A DNA stretch of 64,000 nt from Streptomyces europaeiscabiei (GTDB lineage Bacteria; Actinomycetota; Actinomycetes; Streptomycetales; Streptomycetaceae): the NCBI RefSeq assembly GCF_036346855.1, contig NZ_CP107841.1, positions 5,894,001-5,958,000 of the forward strand, written 5' to 3'. The notes beneath the pieces are model-generated. The model was given only the letters and a program-made list of their open reading frames with translations. It was not told where the DNA came from and ran no database searches. Of the stretch, positions 9,551-18,420 are shown piece after piece. Each line of letters begins with the position of its first letter. Positions within the stretch are counted from its first letter, which is position 1. The position numbers and the translations under genes are program-made.

Positions 9551-11926
9551 TCACGCGCGCGTGTCGTGCAGGACCGTCCCGGTCGGGTCGGCCGTCCCGG
9601 CCGTTCCGGCGACCTGGTCGAAGACTCCGCTGTCCGGGGCCTCCTCGGTGAGCAGATACGCCTGTGCCTCACCCACGTGGAAATACATCCCGTGCAGTTC
9701 GAGTGCGCCCTCGCGCAGGGCGCGGGCGACGGAGTCGTGGGCTCTCAGATGTTCCAGCTGTTGGATGACGTTGGTCAGGCAGAGCTGTTCGATGGCGTCG
9801 GCCGGCTCACGGCCGGCCAGGCGGGCCCAGGGGCGGTTCTTGTCGGTCGCGCGGTCCAGGCTGGGCCGGCCGTGCCGCAGCCAGCGCTTGAGGGGGGTCT
9901 GGGCGCCGTGCGGGTCGGTCTTGAGCAGGGCCTGCATCGCACCGCAGCCGGAGTGCCCGCAGACCGTGATGGACCGTACGTTCAGCACGTCCACCGCGTA
10001 CTCGATCGCCGCCGCCACCGAGTCGTCGCCGCTCTCCTCGCCGGGCAGCGGCACGAGGTTGCCGACATTGCGGACGACGAAGAGGTCGCCGGGGCCACTG
10101 GAGGTGATCATCGACGTGACGAGCCTGGAGTCGGCGCAGGTCAGGAAGAGCTGCGAGGGCTGCTGCCCCTCGCGGGCCAGCCGGGCCAGCTCACCGCGGA
10201 CCAGGGGAGCGGTGTTGCGCTGGAACGCGCTGATGCCGCGCGCCAGCTGATGTCCGTTCGGTCCTTCGGCCGCCTCCTCCTGCGGGGTGCCTCGCGTCGG
10301 GGTGGCCGGGGCCTCGCACTGGTGGTTGCGCCACGGAGTCCAGGGCCGGCAGCGGCAGCCGGCGGCCGAGGTGCTGGCGGGTTCCGCGATACGGGTGCCG
10401 GCCCGCCCGGTGATCTCCACGGAGCCGCCGTGCGCCTGGTGCGCGTGCTGCCAGTCCTGCAGCGACTCGTATGCCGCGTGGTCCATGAACGACCCGTCCA
10501 GCTCCACGACGGCGGCGGCTTTCTGCGGGACCTGATGCAGGGCGCGGCTGAGGCGGGGCACGGCGAGGAACGTCAACTGTCCTCTTACGTGGACGTGATG
10601 GACTCCCTCCCTCTCCTCGTGGGTGATGCGGGTGCGGGTGAGGCGGTGCAGGGCGACGCCGACGGCCACGGCGATGCCGAGCGCGACACCTTCCAGGACG
10701 CCGAGGACGACGACGCCGAAGGTGGTGACGGTGTAGACCAGCACTTCCCGGTGTCGGGTGACCGTGCGGATGTGGTGCAGGGACACCATCTGGACCCCGA
10801 CGGCCATCACCAGGGCGGCGAGCGAGGCGAGGGGGATCAGCTCCAGGCAGGGGACCAGGAGCAGCGCGGCCGCTACTACCCAAACGCCGTGCAGCATCGT
10901 GGAGTTCCGGCTGGTGGCGCCGGCTCGCACATTGGCCGTGCTGCGGACGGCGACGCCGGCGATGGGCAGGCCGCCGAGGATGCCGGAGACGACATTGGCC
11001 GCGCCTTGGCCGCTCAGCTCGCGGTCGAGGTCCGAGCGCCGTACGTCGGTCCGCCCCGCGGCCAGCTTGTCCATGGCGACGGCGCCCAGCAGCGACTGCA
11101 CGCTGCACACCAGCGTGGTGGTGAGGACGGCCGCGACAAGGCCGAGTGTCGGCCCGTCGGGCACTCCGGCCAGGGCGTGGCTCCGCCATGAGGGCAGATC
11201 GACCTTGGGCAGACTCAGGGCGGCGAGCGCGGCCGTCGCCGTGGCGCCCGCGACGGCGACGAGGGCGGCCGGGACGGTGCGCAGCCGCCGGCCGACGCGG
11301 CCGGGGAGCCGGGGCCAGGCGAGCAGCAGGACGAGGGTGAGGGCGCTCACGGAGACCGCGGCGGGGTGCAGGCGCGCCAACTGGGCGGGGAGAGCGCCGA
11401 TGTTGGCGCTGACCGAGCTCTGCGGGGTGCCGCCGAGGACGATGTGGAGCTGGGCGACGGCGATGGTGACGCCGATGCCGGCGAGCATGCCGTGCACGAT
11501 CGCGGGGCTGACGGCGAGTGCCGAGCGGGCCACGCGCAGGTGGGCCAGGCCCAGTTGGGAGAGGCCGGCGAAGACGGTGATGGCGCAGGTGGTGCGCCAG
11601 CCGTACTGGTGGATGAGGTCGGCGGTGACGACGGTGAGACCGGCCGCCGGGCCGCTGACCTGGAGAGGGGAGCCGCCCAGGCGCCCGGCGACGAGGCCGC
11701 CGACGGCGGCGGCGACGAGGCCGGCCTGGAGCGGGGCGTCGGTGGCGAGGGCGATGCCCAGGGACAGAGGGAGGGCGATCAGGAAGACCGCGATGGAGGC
11801 CGACAGATCGGCGGCCGAGACACGGAACCGGCGGCGCGGTCCCTCCGGGGGGCTGTGCGGTCGGTGATCACGCTCCGTCCGGTTCGAGTCCGGGCCGGTG
11901 GCGTGGGTGGGGACGCAGGCGGACAT
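9551..11926 (-). CDS. SulP anion transporter fused to beta-carbonic anhydrase
   Basis: Single 791-residue polypeptide joining a membrane transporter to a soluble zinc enzyme. Residues about 35-430 are a SulP/SLC26 transporter (GIALATDAPLQAGLVAAAVG and GSPLQVSGPAAGLT are typical), followed by a reduced STAS-like segment (about 445-520). From about residue 560 it is a beta-class carbonic anhydrase with Cys and Asp-Arg in TCADSRLV and the second Cys and His in CGHSGCGAM, so all zinc ligands are kept. Such fusions are known and are read as bicarbonate (or sulfate) carriers coupled to CO2/bicarbonate conversion. ATG 11926 has GGAG and GGGAGA upstream. Which anion is carried cannot be told from sequence. 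Confidence 0.93.
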   Translation of the reverse strand: MSACVPTHATGPDSNRTERDHRPHSPPEGPRRRFRVSAADLSASIAVFLIALPLSLGIALATDAPLQAGLVAAAVGGLVAGRLGGSPLQVSGPAAGLTVVTADLIHQYGWRTTCAITVFAGLSQLGLAHLRVARSALAVSPAIVHGMLAGIGVTIAVAQLHIVLGGTPQSSVSANIGALPAQLARLHPAAVSVSALTLVLLLAWPRLPGRVGRRLRTVPAALVAVAGATATAALAALSLPKVDLPSWRSHALAGVPDGPTLGLVAAVLTTTLVCSVQSLLGAVAMDKLAAGRTDVRRSDLDRELSGQGAANVVSGILGGLPIAGVAVRSTANVRAGATSRNSTMLHGVWVVAAALLLVPCLELIPLASLAALVMAVGVQMVSLHHIRTVTRHREVLVYTVTTFGVVVLGVLEGVALGIAVAVGVALHRLTRTRITHEEREGVHHVHVRGQLTFLAVPRLSRALHQVPQKAAAVVELDGSFMDHAAYESLQDWQHAHQAHGGSVEITGRAGTRIAEPASTSAAGCRCRPWTPWRNHQCEAPATPTRGTPQEEAAEGPNGHQLARGISAFQRNTAPLVRGELARLAREGQQPSQLFLTCADSRLVTSMITSSGPGDLFVVRNVGNLVPLPGEESGDDSVAAAIEYAVDVLNVRSITVCGHSGCGAMQALLKTDPHGAQTPLKRWLRHGRPSLDRATDKNRPWARLAGREPADAIEQLCLTNVIQQLEHLRAHDSVARALREGALELHGMYFHVGEAQAYLLTEEAPDSGVFDQVAGTAGTADPTGTVLHDTRA

Positions 11927-12188
11927 GTTCTCCCGTCTCCTCCGGGGCTGCGCGGTCGCGTGGGTCGCGGCCGTGGGGCACGGCGTTCAGCGGCGGGATT
12001 TCTCAACGCTCAGTAAACGAATCGTAATGCAGGGTAAAGGATGTGCAAGAACATTAGCCGCAAATAGGTCATTAGATCACTCGTGAGGATGAATGCAGCT
12101 TTTCATCGGCTTGTCGTATTAATCATGATCGGGACTCTGTGTGACCTTGGCCGCTCTGCCCCTGAGCGAAGGAAGAAGGTGGGCGGAC

Positions 12189-13556
12189 ATGGCCGTCACC
12201 CAGAGGATCGCCGTCGGCGTCACGCTCGCCGCGACCTGCGCCGCGGCGCTGGCCGGATGCGGGATCGGTGAGCCGACAGGAACAGTCGGTTCACCTGGCG
12301 CGAAGAAAGCGGAGAAGGAGGGCCGACAGGGCGCAGCGGCCACGAAGGAGGGCGTGCCTGCGCCGCCGAAGGCCGCGGTCCGGCTGATCGGCGACGGCTC
12401 CACCGCGTACACCGGGGTGCAGCCGCACCTGCCCAGGCCCGAACGGCTGAAGCCCGGCCAGAAGCCGCCACAGTTCGTGGTGTTCTCCTGGGACGGCGCG
12501 GGGGAGGACAGCCAGCGGCTCTTCTCGCACTTCCGCAAGGTGGCACGGGCCAACGACGCGACCATGACGTACTTCCTGAGCGGCGTGTACATGCTGCCGG
12601 AAGAGAAACGCGACCTGTACCGCCCGCCCCAGCACTCGCCGGGCCGGTCGGACATCGGCTTCAACGACGTCCGCGGAATCAGGGACACCGTGGAACAGCT
12701 GCGCGGCGCGTGGCTGGAGGGCAACGAGATCGGCACGCACTTCAACGGCCACTTCTGCGGTCCCGGCGGCGGGGTCGGCGAATGGTCGGTCGAGGAGTGG
12801 AAGAGCGAGATCGCCCAGGCGAAGTCCTTCGTGAAGGCCTGGAGGACCAACACCGGCACGGAGAAGACCGAGCCGCTGCCCTTCGACTACGACAAGGAGC
12901 TGATCGGCGCCCGCACACCCTGCCTGGAGGGCCAGACGAACTTCATGCGCGCCGCCCGCGAACTCGGCTTCCGCTACGACACCAGCGGAGTCAAGGACCA
13001 GGTCTGGCCCGAGAAGAAGGACGGGCTGTGGGACCTGTCGATGCAGCTCGTCCCCGTCCCCGGGCGGGACTTCGAGACGCTGACCATGGACTACAACTTC
13101 TACGTCAACCAGTCCGGGGCCCGGGCGGGGTCGGCCGCCAAGCGGGAGCACTGGGGCGAGCAGTTCCGCGACGGCCTTCTCGCGGGCTTCGAGCGCGCCT
13201 ACGACGGCAACCGTGCGCCCCTGATCATCGGCAACCACTTCGAGTCCTGGAACGGCGGCGTCTACATGCGTGCCGTCGAGGAGACCATCGAGGCGGTCTG
13301 CGGGAAGGCGGAGGTGCGCTGCGTCTCCTTCCGACAGCTCGCCGACTGGCTCGACGCCCAGGACCCGGTGGTCCTGGACAGGCTGCGCACCCTGGGGGTG
13401 GGTCAGCCCCCGACGAAGGGCTGGAAGAACTTCCTGTCCGCCGGACCGGCACCGGCCCCGAAGGGAGTTCCCGGGGCTCCGGCGGCCAAGCCGAAGAAGA
13501 GCGGGGCCGGGGCAGACTCGAAGGGGAGCCGTGCCGGGTCCCGGCCACAGGAGTGA
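12189..13556 (+). CDS. Lipoprotein with polysaccharide-deacetylase (CE4-like) domain
   Basis: Predicted exported, lipid-anchored enzyme (455 residues). From ATG 12189 the N-terminus is a type II signal with lipobox AALAGC (MAVTQRIAVGVTLAATC start), then a Lys/Ala-rich linker. The catalytic domain shows NodB-like motifs: VVFSWDGAGE (motif 1 region), GNEIGTHFNGHFC (His-X3-His metal site) and GARTPCLEG (Arg/Pro motif). The substitution of the usual TFDDG by FSWDG means the motif 1 Asp set is atypical. The C-terminus (about 45 residues) is Pro/Ala/Lys rich. A GTG at 12141 would place residues before the signal and is less likely. The substrate could be a cell-wall or capsular glycan; this is not shown. 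Confidence 0.85.
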   Translation: MAVTQRIAVGVTLAATCAAALAGCGIGEPTGTVGSPGAKKAEKEGRQGAAATKEGVPAPPKAAVRLIGDGSTAYTGVQPHLPRPERLKPGQKPPQFVVFSWDGAGEDSQRLFSHFRKVARANDATMTYFLSGVYMLPEEKRDLYRPPQHSPGRSDIGFNDVRGIRDTVEQLRGAWLEGNEIGTHFNGHFCGPGGGVGEWSVEEWKSEIAQAKSFVKAWRTNTGTEKTEPLPFDYDKELIGARTPCLEGQTNFMRAARELGFRYDTSGVKDQVWPEKKDGLWDLSMQLVPVPGRDFETLTMDYNFYVNQSGARAGSAAKREHWGEQFRDGLLAGFERAYDGNRAPLIIGNHFESWNGGVYMRAVEETIEAVCGKAEVRCVSFRQLADWLDAQDPVVLDRLRTLGVGQPPTKGWKNFLSAGPAPAPKGVPGAPAAKPKKSGAGADSKGSRAGSRPQE

Positions 13557-13567
13557 ACGGAGCCGGG

Positions 13568-13595
13568 GCGGCCACGGGGTTCAGACCGTGGCCGC
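13568..13595. terminator. Convergent-gene terminator hairpin
   Basis: GCGGCCACGG (13568-13577) pairs perfectly with 13586-13595 across an 8-base loop. It lies just after the deacetylase stop and overlaps the 3' end of the convergent ATPase gene, so it may act in both directions. Confidence 0.65.
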
Positions 13596-14561
13596 GACTC
13601 CCTCGGTGAGCACGAACTCGGGGTCGATCTGCGAGGCCAGGTCGGCCCCGGTCCTCTCGTTGCCCCAACTGGTCGCGTTCTTCAGGTGGAAGTGCGCCAT
13701 CTGCCGGGTGTAGCGCTCCCAGTCCCGCAGCTCGTAGGTGGCGTCGGCGGCCTCGTGAAGGGTGCGCAGCGATTGGCGGTTGGCCTCCTCCAAGCGCCCG
13801 AAACGGGGCGGGCGCCCCTTCTCCAGAGCGCGCACCCAGTCCGAGTGCCCGATGGTGACCAGCAGGTCGTCCCCGACTTCGGCGTGGAGGAAGTCGAGGT
13901 CGTCCTGACCGTGCACCTTGTTGCCGACGACCTTCAGGGCGACGCCGTAGTCGGCGGCGTACTCCTTGTACTGGCGGTAGACGGAGACTCCCCTCCGGGT
14001 CGGCTCGGCGACGAGGAACGTCATGTCGAAGCGGGTGAACATGCCGGACGCGAAGGAGTCCGAACCGGCCGTCATGTCGACCACCACGTACTCGTCGCGG
14101 CCGTCCACCAGGTGGTTCAGGAACAGCTCCACCGCTCCCGTCTTCGAGTGGTAGCAGGCGACCCCCAGGTCGGCGTCGGTGAAGGGGCCGGTGACCATCA
14201 AACGGACGGCTCCGCCGTCGAGTTCCACCGGACGGGCGCAGGCGTCGTAGATCGCGTTGGGCTCACAGACCCGCACCAGGCGCGAACCGTCGCCGGGCGG
14301 GCTGGTCTTGATCATCGTCTCGGCGGAGGTGATCCGAGGGTTGGAGCCGCGCAGATGGTTCTTGATCAGCGCCAGCCGGTCGCCCATCGCGGGCAGTTCG
14401 GCGGCCTCCGACTCGTCGAGGCCGAGGGCGGCGCCCAAGTGCTGGTTGATGTCGGCGTCGACGGCGACGACCGGTGCCCCGGAGGCGGCGAGGTGGCGGA
14501 TGAACAGGGAGGACAGCGTGGTCTTGCCACTCCCGCCCTTCCCGACGAAAGCAATTTTCAT
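13581..14561 (-). CDS. MinD/CooC-like P-loop ATPase
   Basis: SIMIBI-class ATPase of 326 residues. It begins MKIAFVGKGGSGKTTLSSLF, a deviant Walker A (KGGxGKT) at the extreme N-terminus, followed by the VVAVDADINQHLG switch I region and DEYVVVDMTAGSDSFASG as the Walker B/switch II region. This arrangement resembles CooC and nitrogenase-reductase-type maturation ATPases more than chromosome-segregation ParA. ATG 14561 matches the conserved family start; a GTG lies 6 bases upstream and no good ribosome site is seen. It is divergent from the Fic-like gene about 100 bases away. The client is unknown. Confidence 0.85.
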   Translation of the reverse strand: MKIAFVGKGGSGKTTLSSLFIRHLAASGAPVVAVDADINQHLGAALGLDESEAAELPAMGDRLALIKNHLRGSNPRITSAETMIKTSPPGDGSRLVRVCEPNAIYDACARPVELDGGAVRLMVTGPFTDADLGVACYHSKTGAVELFLNHLVDGRDEYVVVDMTAGSDSFASGMFTRFDMTFLVAEPTRRGVSVYRQYKEYAADYGVALKVVGNKVHGQDDLDFLHAEVGDDLLVTIGHSDWVRALEKGRPPRFGRLEEANRQSLRTLHEAADATYELRDWERYTRQMAHFHLKNATSWGNERTGADLASQIDPEFVLTEGVAATV

Positions 14562-14661
14562 GTTCACTAACGGTAGTGGGGCAAGTGTCTGCGGTGTTCA
14601 TGCGGCGGTGGAAGACCACTCCTTCGAGGGGTCGGCCACCTGTGCGCGTAGGGTCGCACTC

Positions 14662-15492
14662 ATGAGTACGACAGGTGCGGCCGCCGATCCGCTCGCGGCC
14701 CTGGGAGAGCTTCCCGGTGTGGCCGAGTCCGTGGAGTCCGTGCGCAAGGCCGTGGACCGGGTCTACGGCCACCGCGTCATGCGGCGCCGCAGCAACGCGG
14801 TCACCTCCGAGGCTGCCCTGCGTGGCGCGCGCGGCTCGGCGGCGCTGTCCGGCGCCGACTGGGCCCTCGAAGAGGTGCGCCGTCGAACGGACTTCAGTGG
14901 CGAGGGCGACGACGAGGCCCGCGCCATGGGTGCCGCGTTGCGGCTGACTGCCGAGGCGGGCCAGTTGCTGTCCATCTGGCGGCAGTCGCCGCTGCGGGTG
15001 CTGGCCCGGCTGCACCTGGTGGCGGCCGGTCGTGACGACGCGCGCGTGGGGCGGCCCCGACAGGACGGGGAGCCCGTCGACGAACCCCTCGTCGAGCTGC
15101 CTCTGCCGGGCGCCGGCGAGGTGGCGGGCCGACTCGACGGCCTCTCCGAGCTGATCATCAAGGGTGGTTCGGCCCCCGCTCTCGTGACGGCCGCCGTCGT
15201 CCACGGCGAGCTGCTCGCCCTGCGGCCCTTCGGCTTCCACAACGGCCTCGTCGCGCGCGCGGCCGAGCGGATCGTCCTGATCGGCAGCGGCCTCGACCCC
15301 AAGTCGGTCTGCCCGGCGGAGGTCGGGCACGCGGAACTCGGCCGCGCCGCCTATCTGGCCGCCCTCGACGGCTATGTCTCCGGCACTCCGGAGGGCATGG
15401 CCGCCTGGATCAGCCACTGCGGCAAGGCTGTCGAACTGGGCGCGCGCGAGTCGACGGCGGTGTGCGAGGCGCTGCAGCGCGGGGCGGCTTAG
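14662..15492 (+). CDS. Degenerate Fic-like protein
   Basis: A 276-residue protein with the helical layout of Fic-domain proteins. The segment ALRPFGFHNGLVARAAERI aligns with the Fic motif HPFxxGNGRxxR, but the catalytic His is Arg and GNGR is HNGL, so AMPylation activity is doubtful. Upstream, ALRGARGSAALSGADWALEE recalls the inhibitory-helix region of Fic proteins. Database names such as oxidoreductase exist for Streptomyces homologues, but I see no nucleotide-binding Rossmann motif. ATG 14662 is the first plausible start. The gene is divergent from the CooC-like ATPase, and convergent with a HAD gene beyond a perfect hairpin. The Fic assignment is my inference from the motif. Confidence 0.6.
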   Translation: MSTTGAAADPLAALGELPGVAESVESVRKAVDRVYGHRVMRRRSNAVTSEAALRGARGSAALSGADWALEEVRRRTDFSGEGDDEARAMGAALRLTAEAGQLLSIWRQSPLRVLARLHLVAAGRDDARVGRPRQDGEPVDEPLVELPLPGAGEVAGRLDGLSELIIKGGSAPALVTAAVVHGELLALRPFGFHNGLVARAAERIVLIGSGLDPKSVCPAEVGHAELGRAAYLAALDGYVSGTPEGMAAWISHCGKAVELGARESTAVCEALQRGAA

Positions 15493-15863
15493 AACCCGGG
15501 AGACCCGGGGGGCGAAGAACCCCCGGAAAAGGGTTGCGGCGGTACGAGAACTCGTACCGCCGCTGGCATGTCCACCCGGTTACCAAGCGTCCTCGAAATA
15601 TGCCCATCAGGTCGGGAACTGTGGCCCGTAACCTGGTGCGGCTGGCCCGTAATCGACGGGTCGACGTCGCGTGGGTGCCCGGTGTTCATGCTAGGTCCGT
15701 GGGGCCAAAATGAGTTTTAAAGGTGATCCTCTCGGATGTCCTTTGGTCTCGCGGGCCTTGAATCCTTTCTACTCCAGGATCGGGGCAAGCGGAACCCCTC
15801 GATGTGCTTCTTTACTTTTAGGTTCAAAGAGGGTGAATCAGCCATCGATGTGCCGACCGCGGG
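15493..15863. other. Intergenic stretch with hairpin and AT-rich patch
   Basis: Contains the 15536-15563 hairpin, then about 300 bases without a convincing gene. TGGCCCGTAA occurs twice (about 15623 and 15645), and 15705-15840 is clearly AT-richer than its surroundings (AAAATGAGTTTTAAAGG). It may hold an untranslated transcript, but no known RNA family was recognised. Confidence 0.4.
15536..15563. terminator. Perfect 13-bp hairpin between convergent genes
   Basis: GCGGCGGTACGAG (15536-15548) and CTCGTACCGCCGC (15551-15563) form a perfect inverted repeat with a 2-base centre. It lies 43 bases after the Fic-like stop. There is no U-run, as is common for Streptomyces terminators. Confidence 0.7.
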
Positions 15864-16688
15864 TCAGGCGGTCGCCACCCGGCGCCGGCTCGCGTACCAG
15901 ACGAGCCCCGCGGTGGCCGCTGCGGCGCCTATGGCGGCAGCTGCGAGAAGGGCGGGGCGCGGCCGTACGGCCAGGCGCTGCTTGAGGCGCACGGGGCGGT
16001 GGAAGTCGAGAATGGGCCACCCGCGCGCCAGGGCTTCCTTGCGCAGCGTCCGGTCCGGGTTCACCGCGTGCGGGTGCCCCACGGCCTCCAGCATCGGCAG
16101 GTCGGTCGCCGAGTCGCTGTACGCGTAGCAGTGCGCGAGGTCGTACTCCTCGGACTCGGCCAGCTCCCGGATCGCCTCGGCCTTGGTCGGACCGTAGGCG
16201 TAGTACTCCACCTCGCCGGTGAAGCAGCCGTCGTCGCCGACGACCATCCGGGTCGCCACCACCCGGTCCGCGCCGAGGAGCTCGCCGATCGGCTCGACCA
16301 CCTCGGCGCCGGAGGTGGAGACGATGACGACGTCCCGCCCGGCGATGTGGTGCTCCTCGATGAGGGAGGCGGCCTCGTCGTAGATGATCGGGTCGATCAG
16401 GTCGTGCAGGGTCTCGGCGACGATGTCCTTCACCTGTTGCACGTTCCAGCCCCGGCACAGCGCGGACAGATACTTCCGCATCCGCTCCATCTGGTCGTGG
16501 TCGGCGCCGCCCGCGAGGAACACGAACTGGGTGTACGCCGTCCGCAAGGCGGCTCTGCGGTTGATCAGGCCACCTTGGTAGAACGACTTGCTGAACGTGA
16601 GCGTGCTCGACTTCGCAATGACCGTCTTGTCCAGGTCAAAGAAGGCCGCTGTGCGGGGCAAGGAGTGGTTTTCCACGAGGCCGAGCAT
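15864..16688 (-). CDS. HAD-IB-family hydrolase (SerB-like phosphatase)
   Basis: Haloacid dehalogenase superfamily phosphatase, 274 residues, with motif I FFDLDKTVIAKSS (the usual second Asp is followed by KT), motif II VIVSTSGAEVV and motif III YSDSATDLPMLEAVG. The cap is helical between motifs I and II, as in HAD-IB (phosphoserine-phosphatase-like) enzymes. The C-terminus ends in a hydrophobic helix (ALLAAAAIGAAAATAGLVWYA) followed by Arg residues, so it may be membrane tethered. The S. coelicolor homologue has been annotated as morphological-differentiation-associated. It is divergent from ssd with the 6C RNA between them, the same arrangement as Rv3661/Rv3660c. The substrate is unknown. 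Confidence 0.9.
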   Translation of the reverse strand: MLGLVENHSLPRTAAFFDLDKTVIAKSSTLTFSKSFYQGGLINRRAALRTAYTQFVFLAGGADHDQMERMRKYLSALCRGWNVQQVKDIVAETLHDLIDPIIYDEAASLIEEHHIAGRDVVIVSTSGAEVVEPIGELLGADRVVATRMVVGDDGCFTGEVEYYAYGPTKAEAIRELAESEEYDLAHCYAYSDSATDLPMLEAVGHPHAVNPDRTLRKEALARGWPILDFHRPVRLKQRLAVRPRPALLAAAAIGAAAATAGLVWYASRRRVATA

Positions 16689-17264
16689 ATGCGCCCGCCA
16701 TTCGGGCTAGTGTGGGGCGCGTGGGTTTGCCTGAGAGGCCTCTCGGGTACACCATGGAAGTCACGGATCGTTCGCGACCGTGCTAACGCGGTCCGGCTCC
16801 TCCCCCCCCGAGTCGGCCGTGGAGACGACCCCCACTCTCCCCCCCGGTGGGGGTCGTCGCATGTCCGGGTGTGTTTTCCCCTCCTCCCCCCAGCCCGCGA
16901 GGCGCTCGAGTGCTCTCGTGGGCTTTCCTCTGCCCCGGCACAGGATCCGTCACCGTCCGTAGTCGCAGGGATGCGCTGCGGAAGTCGCACAGGAGTCGCC
17001 TGTTCAGGTGACGGCGATATTCACAAGCGCCGAGTTGTCCACAGTTTTCGACCAAGATCCACACGATTTCCGGGATCGCTGCACCGTGATTCCAGCGCGT
17101 CCCGACGGCGGCGAGTTCATGGCCGGTTCCGTTTCCCGGATGCGTGGGTCCGGTTTCCGTCGGCCGCCCATATGGCGGCCGATCGCCGGTCCTCACACAG
17201 GACTTGAACACGGGCGCCCGGAACGCGGTGCGCCCGTGTGACGCAGCGAAGGGGGCTGGAGATC
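16689..17264. other. HAD-ssd intergenic region holding 6C RNA
   Basis: Contains the 6C RNA gene (16791-16862), a 12-bp palindrome GAGAGGCCTCTC at 16733-16744 in the HAD promoter side, and one TTGTCCACA (17035-17043) that matches a DnaA-box consensus but stands alone. The rest should carry the divergent promoters for the HAD gene and ssd. Confidence 0.6.
16791..16862 (+). ncRNA. 6C small RNA
   Basis: Two adjacent hairpins with cytosine-only-rich loops, the hallmark of the actinobacterial 6C RNA. Hairpin 1 has stem 16793-16799/16810-16816 with loop CTCCCCCCCC. Hairpin 2 has a perfect 12-bp stem GACGACCCCCAC (16824-16835)/16847-16858 with loop TCTCCCCCCCG. The genomic place, between ssd and the HAD gene on the ssd strand, matches the M. 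tuberculosis 6C/B11 RNA between Rv3660c and Rv3661. C-rich loops are thought to pair with G-rich ribosome-binding regions of target mRNAs. TGCTAAC at 16781-16787 is a candidate -10 element, giving a start near 16791 (inference). Confidence 0.88.
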
Positions 17265-18359
17265 GTGGCGGGAGCCATCACCAACGACCGGCCGTCCACC
17301 GCCGAGGGGCGGCAGGGCAGGCCGTTGATCGTCACGGAGGACGTGGAACTGCTGGACGACCTGCTGCGCCTGTGCGCGGCGGCGGGCGCCCGGCCGGAGG
17401 TCCACCACGGAGTGCCGGAGGGCCGGGGCCGGTGGGAGACGGCGCCGCTCGTGCTCGTCGGGGACGACGCGGCGCGGCGGCTGCGCGGGGCCGCGCGCAG
17501 ACGAGGAGTGGTGCTCGTCGGCAAGGACCAGGACGACTCCGGAGTCTGGCAGCGGGCCGTGGAGATCGGCGCCGACCACGTCCTGATGCTGCCCGACGGG
17601 GAACAGTGGCTCGTCGACCGCATCGCCGACGTGGCGGAAGGCGTCGGCAGACCCGCGCTCACCGTCGGCGTGATCGGCGGCCGAGGCGGCGCCGGCGCGT
17701 CCACACTGGCCTGCGCTCTCGCCGTCACCTCCGCGCGACAGGGCACGCGCACGCTCCTCGTGGACGCCGATCCCCTGGGCGGCGGCCTGGACGTGCTCCT
17801 GGGCGGCGAGAGCGCCGACGGACTGCGCTGGCCGGCCTTCGCCGCCTCACGCGGCCGGGTCGGCGGCGGCGCCCTGGAGGAGTCGCTGCCCGAACTGCAC
17901 TCCCTGCGCGTCCTCAGCTGGGACCGCGGCGACGCCGTCGCCGTCCCGCCCCAGGCCGTGCGCGCGGTCCTCGCCGCGGGCCGGCGGCGCGGCGGCGCGG
18001 TCGTGGTCGACCTGCCGCGCCGCATCGACGAAGGTGTCGCCGAGGCCCTCGCCCAGCTCGACCTGGGCCTCCTGGTCGTCCCCGCCGAGTTGCGCGCCGT
18101 CGCTGCCGCCTCCCGCGTCGCCTCCGCCTTCGGCATGGTCCTCCGCGACCTCCGCGTCGCGGTCCGCGGGCCGTACGCCCCCGGCCTGGACGACCACGAG
18201 GTGGCCCGCCTGCTGGGACTTCCGCTCGCGGGCGAAGTACCCACCGAGGCCGGGCTGCCGGACGGCGGCAAACCACCGGGAGGCATCCCCCGCGGACCAC
18301 TCGCGCGGTTCTGCGAAGGCTTCTGGGAGCGGGTCGTGGTCAGGGGTGAGGCGGCGTGA
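17265..18359 (+). CDS. ssd: Ssd/CpaE-like septum-site-determining family protein
   Basis: MinD/ParA-superfamily protein of the Ssd/TadZ-CpaE type (364 residues) that heads the Tad pilus cluster. The N-terminal 130 residues are receiver-like. The ATPase domain begins TVGVIGGRGGAGASTLACAL, where the P-loop Lys-Thr (GKT) is replaced by GAST, so ATP hydrolysis may be altered, as in other Ssd proteins. LVDADPLGGGLDVLLGG is the switch I/A-prime region. GTG 17265 is preferred because GGGGG and GGAG lie just upstream; a GTG at 17238 precedes this site. In mycobacteria Ssd (Rv3660c) affects septum formation; in Tad systems TadZ/CpaE positions the pilus machine. Confidence 0.88.
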   Translation: MAGAITNDRPSTAEGRQGRPLIVTEDVELLDDLLRLCAAAGARPEVHHGVPEGRGRWETAPLVLVGDDAARRLRGAARRRGVVLVGKDQDDSGVWQRAVEIGADHVLMLPDGEQWLVDRIADVAEGVGRPALTVGVIGGRGGAGASTLACALAVTSARQGTRTLLVDADPLGGGLDVLLGGESADGLRWPAFAASRGRVGGGALEESLPELHSLRVLSWDRGDAVAVPPQAVRAVLAAGRRRGGAVVVDLPRRIDEGVAEALAQLDLGLLVVPAELRAVAAASRVASAFGMVLRDLRVAVRGPYAPGLDDHEVARLLGLPLAGEVPTEAGLPDGGKPPGGIPRGPLARFCEGFWERVVVRGEAA

Positions 18360-18420
18360 ACCAGGTTCCCGAGGACGGGCCGCGGCTGGCCGACGACGGG
18401 CTGCCGGGGGGCGGAAAGCC

